A stretch of DNA of 64,000 nucleotides. It comes from Bombilactobacillus folatiphilus. Its GTDB lineage: Bacteria; Bacillota; Bacilli; Lactobacillales; Lactobacillaceae. How positions within the stretch are numbered: the first letter of the stretch is position 1; every line of letters begins with the position of its first letter. The DNA is taken from contig NZ_CP093366.1 of the NCBI RefSeq assembly GCF_023380265.1, forward strand, positions 620,001 to 684,000, in the 5' to 3' direction. The position numbers and the translations under genes were made by a program. Of this stretch, positions 29,373 to 37,465 are shown piece by piece. The notes beneath the pieces were generated by a model. It saw only the letters and a program-made list of their open reading frames with translations. It ran no database searches and had not been told where the DNA came from.

Positions 29373-30374
29373 TTGTTTGGAATGCGTTCGCGAAAAGTTG
29401 GGATAGATTTAGGAACCGCAAATACCATCGTGTATGTTGATGGACAAGGAATTGTTTTACGTGAACCCTCTGTGGTCGCCAAAAAGTCTACGACTGGTGA
29501 AGTTGTTGCTGTTGGCTCAGATGCTAGAGCAATGATTGGACGAACACCTGGGAGTATTCAAGCAATTCGTCCAATGAAAGACGGTGTTATTGCCGATTAT
29601 GATACGACAGCGGCAATGATGAAATATTTTTTATCAAAAGTAGTAGGTAATTCAAAGCCGAACGTGATGGTTTGTGTGCCTAGTGGTGTGACGGAAGTTG
29701 AAAAAAGAGCTGTCATTGAAGCAACGCAAAATGCTGGTGCAAACGAAGCTTACTTGATTGAAGAGCCTTTTGCAGCTGCTATTGGTGCTGGTTTACCAGT
29801 GATGGATCCCACGGGTAGTATGGTGGTTGATATCGGTGGTGGTACAACTGATGTGGCAACTATTTCATTAGGTGGTATTGTTTCCAGTCGTTCGATTCGG
29901 ATGGCTGGTGATAAGTTTGATGAATCCATTATTGCGTACGTAAGGCAGAATTTTAGTTTATTGATTGGTGAACGCACTGCTGAACAAATGAAAATTGAAA
30001 TTGGTTCTGCTTCAATTGAAAGTGCTAAGCAACTGGGTGAAATGAGTATTAGAGGCCGTGATTTAATTAGTGGTTTACCCAAAACGGTTGATTTATCTGC
30101 TCAAAATGTTGCAGAAGCTATTCACGAGGATATTGAGGAAATCGTGACAGCTATTAAAGAGACTTTGGAGGCTACTTCTCCAGAAATAGCTGCGGATATT
30201 ATTGATCATGGCATCGTCTTAACCGGTGGGGGTGCCCTATTAAAAAATTTAGCCGATGTAATTTCTGACTCTACTAAGGTACCAGTCTTTGTTGCGCAAG
30301 ATGCTTTGGATTGTGTCGCTATTGGTACAGGCGAATCTTTAAAAAATCTTGATGTAATAAAGCGTCATAAATAA
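29373..30374 (+). CDS. mreB: Rod-shape-determining actin homologue MreB
   Basis: MreB filaments orient the elongation machinery along the cylinder wall. The 333-residue product has [13 protein letters not shown] (phosphate 1), [14 protein letters not shown] (phosphate 2) and [11 protein letters not shown] (adenosine). It starts with the membrane-binding-like [10 protein letters not shown]. The TTG at 29373 follows AAGGAG by 9 bases. It heads the mreB-mreC-mreD-minC-minD operon. A second paralogue, Mbl, is encoded at 12912. Confidence 0.95.
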   Translation: MFGMRSRKVGIDLGTANTIVYVDGQGIVLREPSVVAKKSTTGEVVAVGSDARAMIGRTPGSIQAIRPMKDGVIADYDTTAAMMKYFLSKVVGNSKPNVMVCVPSGVTEVEKRAVIEATQNAGANEAYLIEEPFAAAIGAGLPVMDPTGSMVVDIGGGTTDVATISLGGIVSSRSIRMAGDKFDESIIAYVRQNFSLLIGERTAEQMKIEIGSASIESAKQLGEMSIRGRDLISGLPKTVDLSAQNVAEAIHEDIEEIVTAIKETLEATSPEIAADIIDHGIVLTGGGALLKNLADVISDSTKVPVFVAQDALDCVAIGTGESLKNLDVIKRHK

Positions 30375-30398
30375 AAAGGTGGGTTAGCCCACTTTTTT
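30373..30398 (+). terminator. Short hairpin between mreB and mreC (possible attenuator)
   Basis: GTGGG (30379-30383) and CCCAC (30388-30392) with a TTAG loop form a short stem with an A-run before and six T residues after. It may lower transcription of mreCD-minCD relative to mreB. Confidence 0.65.
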
Positions 30399-30416
30399 AA
30401 TTTTTGGAGGATTTGC

Positions 30417-31268
30417 ATGCGTAACTTTTTCTCTAACAAAAAGTTAATTATTATTATGACAGTAGTCATCGTAGTTTTTGGTATGATTGCTGTTTCTGTA
30501 ACTTTTAGTGATCGTAAGGATCAGCCGTCTGAGATTCATCAATTAGGTAATGATACTTTAGGTATTGTGGGCAATGTAATTGCTTTTCCAGTGAACGCTG
30601 TGCGAACGGCTGGCCAAGACGTGAACGATTTGTTTAACACCTACCAGGAAAATCGACACTTAAAAAAGCAGATTAATGATTTAGCACAAACAAAAGCACA
30701 AAATAGTGTTTTACAAAAAGAAAATCGTGATTTAAAACAACAAGTCAAGTTAAATAAAACTCTGACGGATTATCACCGAATTTCTGCAGCTGTAACGGCG
30801 CGTTCACCCAATGAATGGCAGAATTATTTAATTATTAATAAAGGATCAATTGCTGGCTTAAAGAAAAACATGCCGGTCATGTCTGGTTCTGGTTTGGTCG
30901 GTCGGGTTATTGAAGTTAATCGGACCAATTCTAAGGTGAGTTTGATTTCGACGGATAAGTCCTTAAGCAATAAATTTGCTGTAGAAGTGGTCAAACCTAA
31001 TGGCGACGATACTAGTGGTATTATTGGTAGCTATGATAAAAATAATAATTTGTTGGTCATGACGAATGTAACTTCGACGAGAGGTATTAAAGTTGGTCAA
31101 CAAGTAGTCACATCAGGTTTAGGTGGGTTAACACCGCGTGGACTTTTTGTAGGAAAAGTCGCAGCGATTAAAAAAGATGATTATGGTTTAGTTTCGTCTG
31201 TTTACGTTAAACCGGCGACTGATTTGAATAACTTTACGATTGTGACGGTTATTAGTCGATATGTTTAA
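30417..31268 (+). CDS. mreC: Cell shape-determining protein MreC
   Basis: MreC is a bitopic scaffold of the elongasome outside the membrane. The 283-residue product has a short basic N-terminus, a transmembrane helix at about residues 11-29, a coiled coil (ENRHLKKQINDLAQ... to about residue 110) and the C-terminal beta-domain pair with NKGSIAGLKKNMPVMSGSGLVGRV (read in part). The SD GGAGG precedes the ATG. Its 3' end overlaps mreD by 8 bases. Confidence 0.94.
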   Translation: MRNFFSNKKLIIIMTVVIVVFGMIAVSVTFSDRKDQPSEIHQLGNDTLGIVGNVIAFPVNAVRTAGQDVNDLFNTYQENRHLKKQINDLAQTKAQNSVLQKENRDLKQQVKLNKTLTDYHRISAAVTARSPNEWQNYLIINKGSIAGLKKNMPVMSGSGLVGRVIEVNRTNSKVSLISTDKSLSNKFAVEVVKPNGDDTSGIIGSYDKNNNLLVMTNVTSTRGIKVGQQVVTSGLGGLTPRGLFVGKVAAIKKDDYGLVSSVYVKPATDLNNFTIVTVISRYV

Positions 31269-31797
31269 AAAATTTGATTTTAGAAATAAAACGACCAGAT
31301 ACATCCTGCAATTTTTGATATTGTTAATTGGCTTTTTTCTGGATGGCTTAATAAAACAGATGGTTCCATTATTTAATGATGCTTTTTTTCAGGTCTCTGT
31401 TCAATTATTACTGATGGTTTTAGTGATGATGGCATTACGAGATAAACCAGTGGATAATCATCTATTTTGGTATGCACTTATTTTAGGGATATTGTACGAT
31501 TCTTACTATTCGCATATTTTTGGCTTGTATACTTTAGTTTTTCCGCTAACTTTGGTTTTAATTCGTTCACTTCGGAATTTTGTTCCAGAATCATTGATTT
31601 TTGAGGGGAGTACGTATTTTATCAATTTAACAATTTCATTAATTTATTTGTATTTTGTTGGTTCTTTTTTAAGTTTAACTGCTGTGGATATTGCACATTT
31701 TGTAACCGACTGCTTAGGGCCAACGTTATTGATTAATACTATTTTGTTTGGGATCATCTATTATCCATTATCAAAACTATTAGACTGGTTAGTATAA
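31261..31797 (+). CDS. mreD: Rod-shape-determining membrane protein MreD
   Basis: MreD is an integral membrane partner of MreC. The 178-residue product is hydrophobic throughout, with five or six predicted helices (for example LQFLILLIGFFLDGLI and VQLLLMVLVMMAL). Sequence conservation in the family is low, so the call depends on size, hydrophobicity and the position between mreC and minC. Confidence 0.88.
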   Translation: MFKKFDFRNKTTRYILQFLILLIGFFLDGLIKQMVPLFNDAFFQVSVQLLLMVLVMMALRDKPVDNHLFWYALILGILYDSYYSHIFGLYTLVFPLTLVLIRSLRNFVPESLIFEGSTYFINLTISLIYLYFVGSFLSLTAVDIAHFVTDCLGPTLLINTILFGIIYYPLSKLLDWLV

Positions 31798-31815
31798 CAT
31801 GTGGGGGAGAGTAAC

Positions 31816-32478
31816 GTGAAAAGTGCAGTATTGAAGGGTAAAGGTCAAAGTTATTATTTGGAGATTATTGATGAAAGTGAATTTTCTGAAGCTTTGCGCC
31901 AGGTAGAAAACTTATTGACAGAAATTCAAAATCAGGTCAAAAATGATAGTGTTTTGTCTTTAACCGTTGATACTCAAAAGCGTTTATTGACCGACAGACA
32001 AAAAAATGAATTGAGAGATACGATTGCACAATTTTCTGTTTTTCATTTACAACAAATTACTAGTCAAGTTGTATCCAAGGACAGATTGCAACAAATTTTA
32101 AGTAAGAAACAATTAGAATTCGAACCCCACTTAATCCGATCAGGGCAAATTAGAGAATTTTCGGGTAATGTTTTATTATTGGGAGATCTACATGCGGGAG
32201 CTCAATTGCGAGCTGGCGGTAGTGTTTTTATTATGGGGAAAGCTGAAGGAATTATTCATGCAGGCTATCCTGATGATGATAAGGCTGTTGTGGTAGGCAA
32301 CTTGGCAAATGTTAGTCAAGTTCGAATAAGCGATTTGATTCAAATTATTTCAGATTTACCAAAAAAATCTTTGGAGGCTGATTCGTTCTTTTCTGTGAAT
32401 GATTTGCACGCTTTGGTAATTGATTCAATTGAAAATTTATTAGAGGTTAAACCACAGACAGAAATTGTTTTAAATTAG
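31816..32478 (+). CDS. minC: Septum site-determining protein MinC
   Basis: MinC blocks FtsZ assembly away from midcell and is recruited by MinD. The 220-residue product has an N-terminal SpoIIAA-like domain and a C-terminal beta-helix with SGNVLLLGDLHAGAQLRAGGSVFIMGKAEG (read in two parts), the family signature. The GTG at 31816 is chosen because GGGGGAG lies 6 bases upstream. It is followed by minD in the same operon. Confidence 0.93.
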   Translation: MKSAVLKGKGQSYYLEIIDESEFSEALRQVENLLTEIQNQVKNDSVLSLTVDTQKRLLTDRQKNELRDTIAQFSVFHLQQITSQVVSKDRLQQILSKKQLEFEPHLIRSGQIREFSGNVLLLGDLHAGAQLRAGGSVFIMGKAEGIIHAGYPDDDKAVVVGNLANVSQVRISDLIQIISDLPKKSLEADSFFSVNDLHALVIDSIENLLEVKPQTEIVLN

Positions 32479-32488
32479 GAGGAGTTTG

Positions 32489-33304
32489 ATGGGAACTTCA
32501 ATTGTTGTCACTTCTGGTAAAGGCGGCGTAGGTAAAACGACTACAACTGCCAGTTTGAGTTTGGCATTGGTTCAGGCAGGTAAAACAGTTTGTGCAGTAG
32601 ACTTAGACGTGGGTTTACGTAATTTAGATTCTTGTTTAGGATTAAGTGATCGTATTATCTATGATATGACAGATGTTTTGAGTGGCAAGGTTGCTTTATC
32701 TCAAGCTTTAATTGAACATCCTAATTATCATGACCAATTGTTCTTATTGGCAGCATCGCAAAATGATAGTCAAGAAGTTTTAGATGTTCGTAAAATTCAA
32801 GCAATTATTGGTGAATTAAAACAACAATATGATTTTGTACTTTTGGATTGTCCTGCGGGAATTGAAACAGGTTTTAAAGCGGCCGTTTATGTTGCGGATA
32901 GTGCAATTATTGTTACTACACCAGAATTAGCCGCGGTGAGTGATGCCGATCGAGTTGTTGGTTTATTAGAAAAAATGAAGTTGTCATACGGAATTCACTT
33001 AGTTATTAATCGGGTCAGATTGCAAATGATCGAAAATGGTAAGGCCATGGATATTCAAAGTATTGTGAATCGCTTGTCGGTTCCATTAATTGGTGTTATT
33101 ATAGATGACGATGACGTCATTGCTACTTCCAATCATGGTCAGTCAGTCTTGCAAGAAGACATCGAAAACCCAGCTGCAGTGGGTTATCGTAACTTGGCAC
33201 ATCGGATTTTGGGAGAAAAGATTCCGTTGAATGAAATTGATGAGCATCGTTTGTCTTCTAAAAAACAAAATTTTTGGCAACGGATGTTTCATCATGTTAA
33301 TTAA
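32489..33304 (+). CDS. minD: Septum site-determining ATPase MinD
   Basis: MinD is a membrane-associated ParA-like ATPase that positions MinC. The 271-residue product has the deviant Walker A GKGGVGKTT, switch I/II regions (VDLDVGLRNLD and LLDCPAGIETGF), and a C-terminal amphipathic helix (QNFWQRMFHHV) for membrane binding. No minE follows, so positioning probably depends on DivIVA-type cues (divIVA is at 47960). SD AGGAGGAG precedes the ATG at 32489. Confidence 0.96.
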   Translation: MGTSIVVTSGKGGVGKTTTTASLSLALVQAGKTVCAVDLDVGLRNLDSCLGLSDRIIYDMTDVLSGKVALSQALIEHPNYHDQLFLLAASQNDSQEVLDVRKIQAIIGELKQQYDFVLLDCPAGIETGFKAAVYVADSAIIVTTPELAAVSDADRVVGLLEKMKLSYGIHLVINRVRLQMIENGKAMDIQSIVNRLSVPLIGVIIDDDDVIATSNHGQSVLQEDIENPAAVGYRNLAHRILGEKIPLNEIDEHRLSSKKQNFWQRMFHHVN

Positions 33305-33329
33305 ATAATTATTATGCGACTATGATCAA

Positions 33330-33562
33330 GATAGATATGTGCGCTAATTCAGAAAAGCTGTGGTTGATGTGAACAGTTATTAGTGACAACATAGAACACA
33401 CTTGTGAGTCAAAAGGTTAAAGTGCCCGTTCGGTTTAACATCCGTTATTTTGTGCAGTTAACTAACTGCCTGAGATGTCAAGCGTGAGCTTGATATAAAT
33501 TGAGGTGGAACCGCGGAAAATTTTCGTCCTCTTGAGTTTAATTACTCAAGAGGACTTTTTTT
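33330..33562 (+). promoter_or_regulatory. T-box riboswitch upstream of an amino acid ABC transporter
   Basis: The leader has the canonical T-box AGGTGGAACCGCGG (33503-33516) and a perfect 12-bp terminator (33526-33537 with 33544-33555, then a T-run). Lining it up with the valS leader at the shared ACTTGTGAG puts the specifier at CAC (33397-33399), a histidine codon, matching the GTA of valS. However TGGA would call for discriminator U73, whereas bacterial tRNA-His normally has C73. Histidine is therefore the leading but not certain ligand. Confidence 0.88.
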
Positions 33563-33581
33563 ATTTATAGGGGGTTTGAAA

Positions 33582-34223
33582 ATGAATTATATTTCAGAAA
33601 TACTGCCATCGTTATTAAGTGGGACTAAGGTGACTATTGAGCTGTTTGTCTTGACATTAGTTATATCTGTTCCCTTGGGAATTTTGGTTTCGGTAGGTCT
33701 TAGAAGTAGATTTTCAATTGTACGTCTAATTTTAGAGGCCTACGTTTGGTTAATGCGTGGGACACCCCTATTGCTGCAGTTAATTTTTATTTTTTATGGA
33801 TTGCCCACAATAGGAATTGTCTTTGAGCGGATGACCGCAGCTATTGTTGCGTTTGTTTTGAACTATGCTGCTTATTTTGCTGAAATTTTTCGTGGTGGTT
33901 TGCAGGCAATTAGTCAGGAGCAGCGTGAAGCAGCAGCCCTGTTAGGATTGACTAAATTGCAAGCTTTTCGATTCATTATCCTACCACAGGTCATCAAGAT
34001 CGTTTTACCGTCAATGGGAAATGAAGTTATTAACTTAATTAAGGATTCTTCACTGGTCTATGTTTTAGGGATTGGCGATTTATTACGCGCAGGTAATGTA
34101 GCAACAGCACGTGATGTAACACTGGCACCCTTAATTTTAGTTGGTATCTTCTACTTGATTATGACAGGATGTTTGACGCTATTGCAGAATTGGATTGAGC
34201 GGAGGTTTTCGTATTATGAATAA
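33582..34223 (+). CDS. Amino acid ABC transporter permease (HisM/GlnP type)
   Basis: The membrane channel subunit of a polar amino acid importer. The 213-residue product has about five helices and the ATPase-docking EAA loop REAAALLGLTKLQAFRFIILPQ near residue 130, plus VWLMRGTPLLLQLIFIFYG, typical of the HisMQ family. It starts 6 bases after an in-frame TTG that I reject; AGGGGG precedes the ATG. It is controlled by the T-box just upstream, suggesting histidine uptake. Its end overlaps the ATPase gene by 8 bases. Confidence 0.92.
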   Translation: MNYISEILPSLLSGTKVTIELFVLTLVISVPLGILVSVGLRSRFSIVRLILEAYVWLMRGTPLLLQLIFIFYGLPTIGIVFERMTAAIVAFVLNYAAYFAEIFRGGLQAISQEQREAAALLGLTKLQAFRFIILPQVIKIVLPSMGNEVINLIKDSSLVYVLGIGDLLRAGNVATARDVTLAPLILVGIFYLIMTGCLTLLQNWIERRFSYYE

Positions 34224-34860
34224 ACAGCCAAAATTACAACTAAAAAATGTTACCAAAACTTTTGGAACAAAAGTAGTGTTAGATTGTTTAAACCTTTCGG
34301 TGGAAACAGGCAGTATTTTATCCATCGTGGGTCCTAGTGGAGTTGGTAAGACGACGCTATTAAGAACGATTCTAGGATTAGAAAAAGTTGATCGTGGACA
34401 GTTTTTTTTAGATGGAATTGCTTTTACACCTCAAGATCATAGTCAAAATAATGTGGGCATTGTTTTCCAGGATTATCGCCTGTTTCCCAATCTTAGTGTA
34501 ATGGATAATTTGATTTTAGCTCCTGTCCGGGTTCAAAAAAAATCCTCAATACAAGCTCAACAGGAAGCTCAAAATCTATTAGATTTGCTTCAAATCAGTG
34601 AGCAAGCTCAGCAATATCCATTTCAATTGTCAGGTGGACAAAAACAACGGGTAGCGATTGCACGTTCGTTAATTTTACGACCAAAAATTTTGTGTTACGA
34701 TGAGCCGACAAGTGCTTTGGATAGTCAAAATCGACAACAAGTGGCCAATTTATTACAGCAATTTCAAAAATTAAGTATGACACAATTAGTGGTAACGCAC
34801 GATTTAGATTTTGCTCGTCAAGTTTCAGATCAAATGTTTGAATTGAGGTCAGAACAATGA
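34216..34860 (+). CDS. Amino acid ABC transporter ATP-binding protein (HisP/GlnQ type)
   Basis: The ATPase subunit of the importer. The 214-residue product has Walker A GPSGVGKTT, the Q-loop IVFQDYRLFPNLSVMDN, signature LSGGQKQRVAIARSL, Walker B ILCYDEPTSALD and the switch histidine in VVTHDLDFA. The ATG at 34216 is preferred to an upstream in-frame start because GGAGG precedes it by 10 bases. It overlaps the genes on both sides, so the three are translationally coupled. Confidence 0.94.
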   Translation: MNKQPKLQLKNVTKTFGTKVVLDCLNLSVETGSILSIVGPSGVGKTTLLRTILGLEKVDRGQFFLDGIAFTPQDHSQNNVGIVFQDYRLFPNLSVMDNLILAPVRVQKKSSIQAQQEAQNLLDLLQISEQAQQYPFQLSGGQKQRVAIARSLILRPKILCYDEPTSALDSQNRQQVANLLQQFQKLSMTQLVVTHDLDFARQVSDQMFELRSEQ

Positions 34861-35654
34861 AAAAACAACGTTTGCTATTATTGTTTATGAGTTTGTTTTG
34901 CCTTGTTTTAATGGGGTGCAATCACCAGCAACAACGTATCGGGACCAAAAAAAGTACCTTGATTGTAGGTTTAGATGATTCTTACGTTCCAATGGGATTC
35001 GTTAAAAAATCTGGGCAGTTAACTGGCTTTGATGTCGATTTAGCTAAATTAGTTGGGCAAAAAATTCATCGTAAAATTGTTTTTCAACCGATTGATTGGT
35101 CCATGAAAGAGACGGAATTGCGCAATGGGACAATTGATTTGATTTGGAATGGATACACTAAAACACCACAACGTGCTCAAAAAGTAGCTTTTTCACAACC
35201 GTATTTAAAGGATTCACAAGTTGTGGTAGTTAAACGAAGTTCAAATATTCATAATATGCAACAGCTGAAAGGAAAAGTTGTGGGCACGCAAGCGGGTTCT
35301 TCAGGATATAGTGCATTGATGGGTCATCCTCAGCTACTAAAGAATCGAATTAAAAATCGAACGCCCGTTTTATACGATAATATTGAAAATGGTTTCTTGG
35401 ATTTAAAGGCGGGACGGATTGAAGGATTTTTATTTGATCGGGTATTTGCGGATTATTATCTAGCGCACAGTAAAGATCGCAAGCAATTCGTGACACTAAC
35501 CACCGATTTTTCTGGTGAAAGTTTTGCGATTGGGATGCGAAAGAATGATTCTTCAACAAGGCAGGAAATTAATTCAGCTTTGAATCAATTAAGACAGAAT
35601 GGGCAACTAAAGAAACTGAGCCAAAAATGGTTTCAACATGATATTTCTAAATAA
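34857..35654 (+). CDS. Amino acid ABC transporter substrate-binding lipoprotein
   Basis: The extracellular solute receptor of the importer. The 265-residue product starts with a lipoprotein signal (MKKQRLLLLFMSLFCLVLMGC, lipobox LMGC, cysteine 21 the acylation site), followed by a periplasmic-binding fold typical of polar amino acids: LIVGLDDSYVPMGFVKK, LTGFDVDLAKLVGQK, IDLIWNGYTKTPQRA. The ATG overlaps the ATPase stop (ATGA). The T-box suggests histidine as ligand, but the binding residues do not prove it. Confidence 0.92.
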   Translation: MKKQRLLLLFMSLFCLVLMGCNHQQQRIGTKKSTLIVGLDDSYVPMGFVKKSGQLTGFDVDLAKLVGQKIHRKIVFQPIDWSMKETELRNGTIDLIWNGYTKTPQRAQKVAFSQPYLKDSQVVVVKRSSNIHNMQQLKGKVVGTQAGSSGYSALMGHPQLLKNRIKNRTPVLYDNIENGFLDLKAGRIEGFLFDRVFADYYLAHSKDRKQFVTLTTDFSGESFAIGMRKNDSSTRQEINSALNQLRQNGQLKKLSQKWFQHDISK

Positions 35655-35662
35655 AATATAGA

Positions 35663-35707
35663 CAATAAAAAAGTACAAATTATATCTTAATCTGTACTTT
35701 TTTATTG
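35663..35707. terminator. Bidirectional terminator after the transporter operon
   Basis: A perfect 15-bp inverted repeat (35663-35677 and 35693-35707) around a 15-base loop. A-rich and T-rich arm ends make it usable in both directions: for the transporter on the plus strand and the DUF4044 gene on the minus strand. Confidence 0.88.
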
Positions 35708-35714
35708 ATTGTAA

Positions 35715-35825
35715 TTACATAGAACCCATAAATGCTGGAATAACAATTCCGGCAATTGTTACGATAATCATGGTCCAAACAAAAATTTGTGTAATACGTG
35801 TAAAGACGCTTTTCTTTTTTTTCAA
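35715..35825 (-). CDS. DUF4044-like single-helix membrane peptide
   Basis: A 36-residue product: a basic N-terminus (MKKKKSVFTRIT), then one hydrophobic helix (QIFVWTMIIVTIAGIVIPAF) and a very short tail. This matches the pattern of the DUF4044 family, known in Lactobacillales next to the dcw cluster. The TTG at 35825 is chosen because CAGGTGA lies 5 bases upstream; a GTG at 35834 overlaps that SD. Function unknown. It is transcribed away from rsmH. Confidence 0.65.
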   Translation of the reverse strand: MKKKKSVFTRITQIFVWTMIIVTIAGIVIPAFMGSM

Positions 35826-35934
35826 GAAATTCACCTGAACTCTTTAAGTTTGTTCCCATCTTACGTTAAATCATAAAGAAATGCAACCAATAATCATACG
35901 GCGAACAAATGTTTGTATTATTATCAGCAACTTA

Positions 35935-35962
35935 TTGACAAAACTGATAAATTTATAATAAT
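35935..35962 (+). promoter_or_regulatory. Candidate promoter of the dcw cluster
   Basis: A perfect TTGACA (35935-35940) is followed after 16 bp by AATAAT (35957-35962). It lies about 155 bases before rsmH. The rest of 35835-36118 holds no mraZ reading frame, no TGGG-type repeats and no other recognised feature. Confidence 0.5.
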
Positions 35963-36118
35963 TTTTACTGATTAGTGGTGGTATATAGGAGATTGTGTTA
36001 ACATTTATAGTATAAATTAATGTAAATTGCGCTTTAATTGAACACACGGTTAAACTGTTTTAGTTTAGCTTTGAAGGCCAAGATTTTAGTACAATTTAGA
36101 AATTTGTTAGGTGATTTG

Positions 36119-37057
36119 ATGTTCCAGCATGAAACGGTATTATTGAATCCGACGGTTGATGCTTTACATGTTCAAGATGGCGGAATTTATGTCGATGCGA
36201 CGTTTGGTCGTGGTGGTCATACTAATTATTTGTTGAGTCAAGGCCAGAATCTTTCTGTTTTTGCTTTTGATCGAGATCAAGAAGCTATTGTTGCTGGTCA
36301 GAGTTTGATGCAACAAACGAATACGCAAACGAATAATCATTTAGAATTAGTTACAGCTAATTTTGCTGAACTGACACAACAGTTGGCAACATTTGGTATT
36401 CACAAAATTAATGGGATTTTATATGATTTAGGAGTTTCTTCTCCACAGTTTGATGATCCGAAACGAGGGTTTAGTTATCGTTATGATGCGCGTTTAGATA
36501 TGCGGATGGATCAAACACAGCAGTTAGATGCTTATCAGATTGTTAACCAGTGGGATCAGCAACGTCTGACCTATATTTTTAAGCGTTATGGTGATGAGAA
36601 ATTTGCTAATCGAATTGCACATGCTATTGTCCAACAGCGGCCACAACCGATTACTACAACTTTGGAATTAGTTCATATAATTGAGAATTGTTTACCTGCG
36701 GCTGTGCGGCGTCAAAGTAAAAAGCATCCTGCTAAGAAGGTTTTTCAGGCTTTACGGATTGCGGTTAATGATGAATTGAGTTCGCTGGATCAATCTTTAG
36801 AAGCAGCAATTTGTTTGTTAAAACCAGCTGGTTTGATTAGTGTGATCACTTTTCAATCATTAGAAGATAAAATTGTTAAGCAAGTTTTTCGACGGCATGG
36901 TGAGGTAGACGTGCCCAGAAATTTGCCCGTTATTCCACCAGAATTACAACCGGAACTCAAAATTTTAACAAAAAAACCCATCCTGCCATCGGAAACTGAA
37001 ATTGCGAAGAATCATCGTGCACATAGTGCTCATCTGCGTGTGGCACAAAAATTATAG
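36119..37057 (+). CDS. rsmH: 16S rRNA (cytosine-1402 N4)-methyltransferase RsmH (MraW)
   Basis: RsmH methylates N4 of C1402 in the ribosomal P site. The 312-residue product begins MFQHETVLLNPTVDAL and has the SAM motif YVDATFGRGGHTNYLL near residue 25 and GILYDLGVSSPQFDDPKRGFS (read in part). The ATG at 36119 follows TTAGGTGA; a longer reading to 36038 lacks an SD and the family N-terminus. It is the first gene of the division/wall cluster; mraZ, which normally precedes it, is missing. Confidence 0.96.
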   Translation: MFQHETVLLNPTVDALHVQDGGIYVDATFGRGGHTNYLLSQGQNLSVFAFDRDQEAIVAGQSLMQQTNTQTNNHLELVTANFAELTQQLATFGIHKINGILYDLGVSSPQFDDPKRGFSYRYDARLDMRMDQTQQLDAYQIVNQWDQQRLTYIFKRYGDEKFANRIAHAIVQQRPQPITTTLELVHIIENCLPAAVRRQSKKHPAKKVFQALRIAVNDELSSLDQSLEAAICLLKPAGLISVITFQSLEDKIVKQVFRRHGEVDVPRNLPVIPPELQPELKILTKKPILPSETEIAKNHRAHSAHLRVAQKL

Positions 37058-37075
37058 AAAATCGAGATAAGTTTA

Positions 37076-37465
37076 ATGGAGCAAAGCACAGTTCGAAAAA
37101 TTTCGTCTAATCTTCAAGAACAATCTGAATATTCTGCTCAACGAAAGCCAGTTAATCATGTTCAAAATGCAGTTGCATTAAATACAAAAAGTGTCCCGTT
37201 TTCAGGCTTTGAGAAATTGTTATCATTGTTAATTGGAGTTGTTTTAGCAGTGACAATGTTTGTCTTAATTGATTTGCGAACGCAAACATCTATACAGCAA
37301 CGACAAATCCAAGATGCGGCTGCTCAGACACAAAAAGTAACGAATGATAATAATAATCTCCATCAAGAAATTATTGAATTGAGCAATTCGGGACGACTTT
37401 TAAAAATAGCCCAAAAGCACGGTTTGAAATTACAGACTAACAATGTTAGGAATATTTCAAAATGA
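37076..37465 (+). CDS. ftsL: Cell division protein FtsL
   Basis: FtsL is a bitopic divisome protein that works with DivIB and DivIC. The 129-residue product has a cytoplasmic N-terminus of about 45 residues, a transmembrane helix (LLSLLIGVVLAVTMFVLI) and an extracellular coiled coil (QQRQIQDAAAQTQKVTNDNNNL, read in part). Sequence conservation is low; the call depends on topology and on its position between rsmH and pbp2x. The 3' end overlaps pbp2x by 4 bases. Confidence 0.88.
   Translation: MEQSTVRKISSNLQEQSEYSAQRKPVNHVQNAVALNTKSVPFSGFEKLLSLLIGVVLAVTMFVLIDLRTQTSIQQRQIQDAAAQTQKVTNDNNNLHQEIIELSNSGRLLKIAQKHGLKLQTNNVRNISK

Noticed and set aside
33310..33326. TATTAT and TATGAT as promoter of the transporter T-box
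   Set aside because: Neither has a usable -35 at 16-18 bp; a promoter must exist near here but the sequence does not choose between them.
36038..36118. Possible mraZ remnant or longer rsmH start
   Set aside because: Translation shows no MraZ motif and no SD; the family N-terminus begins at 36119.
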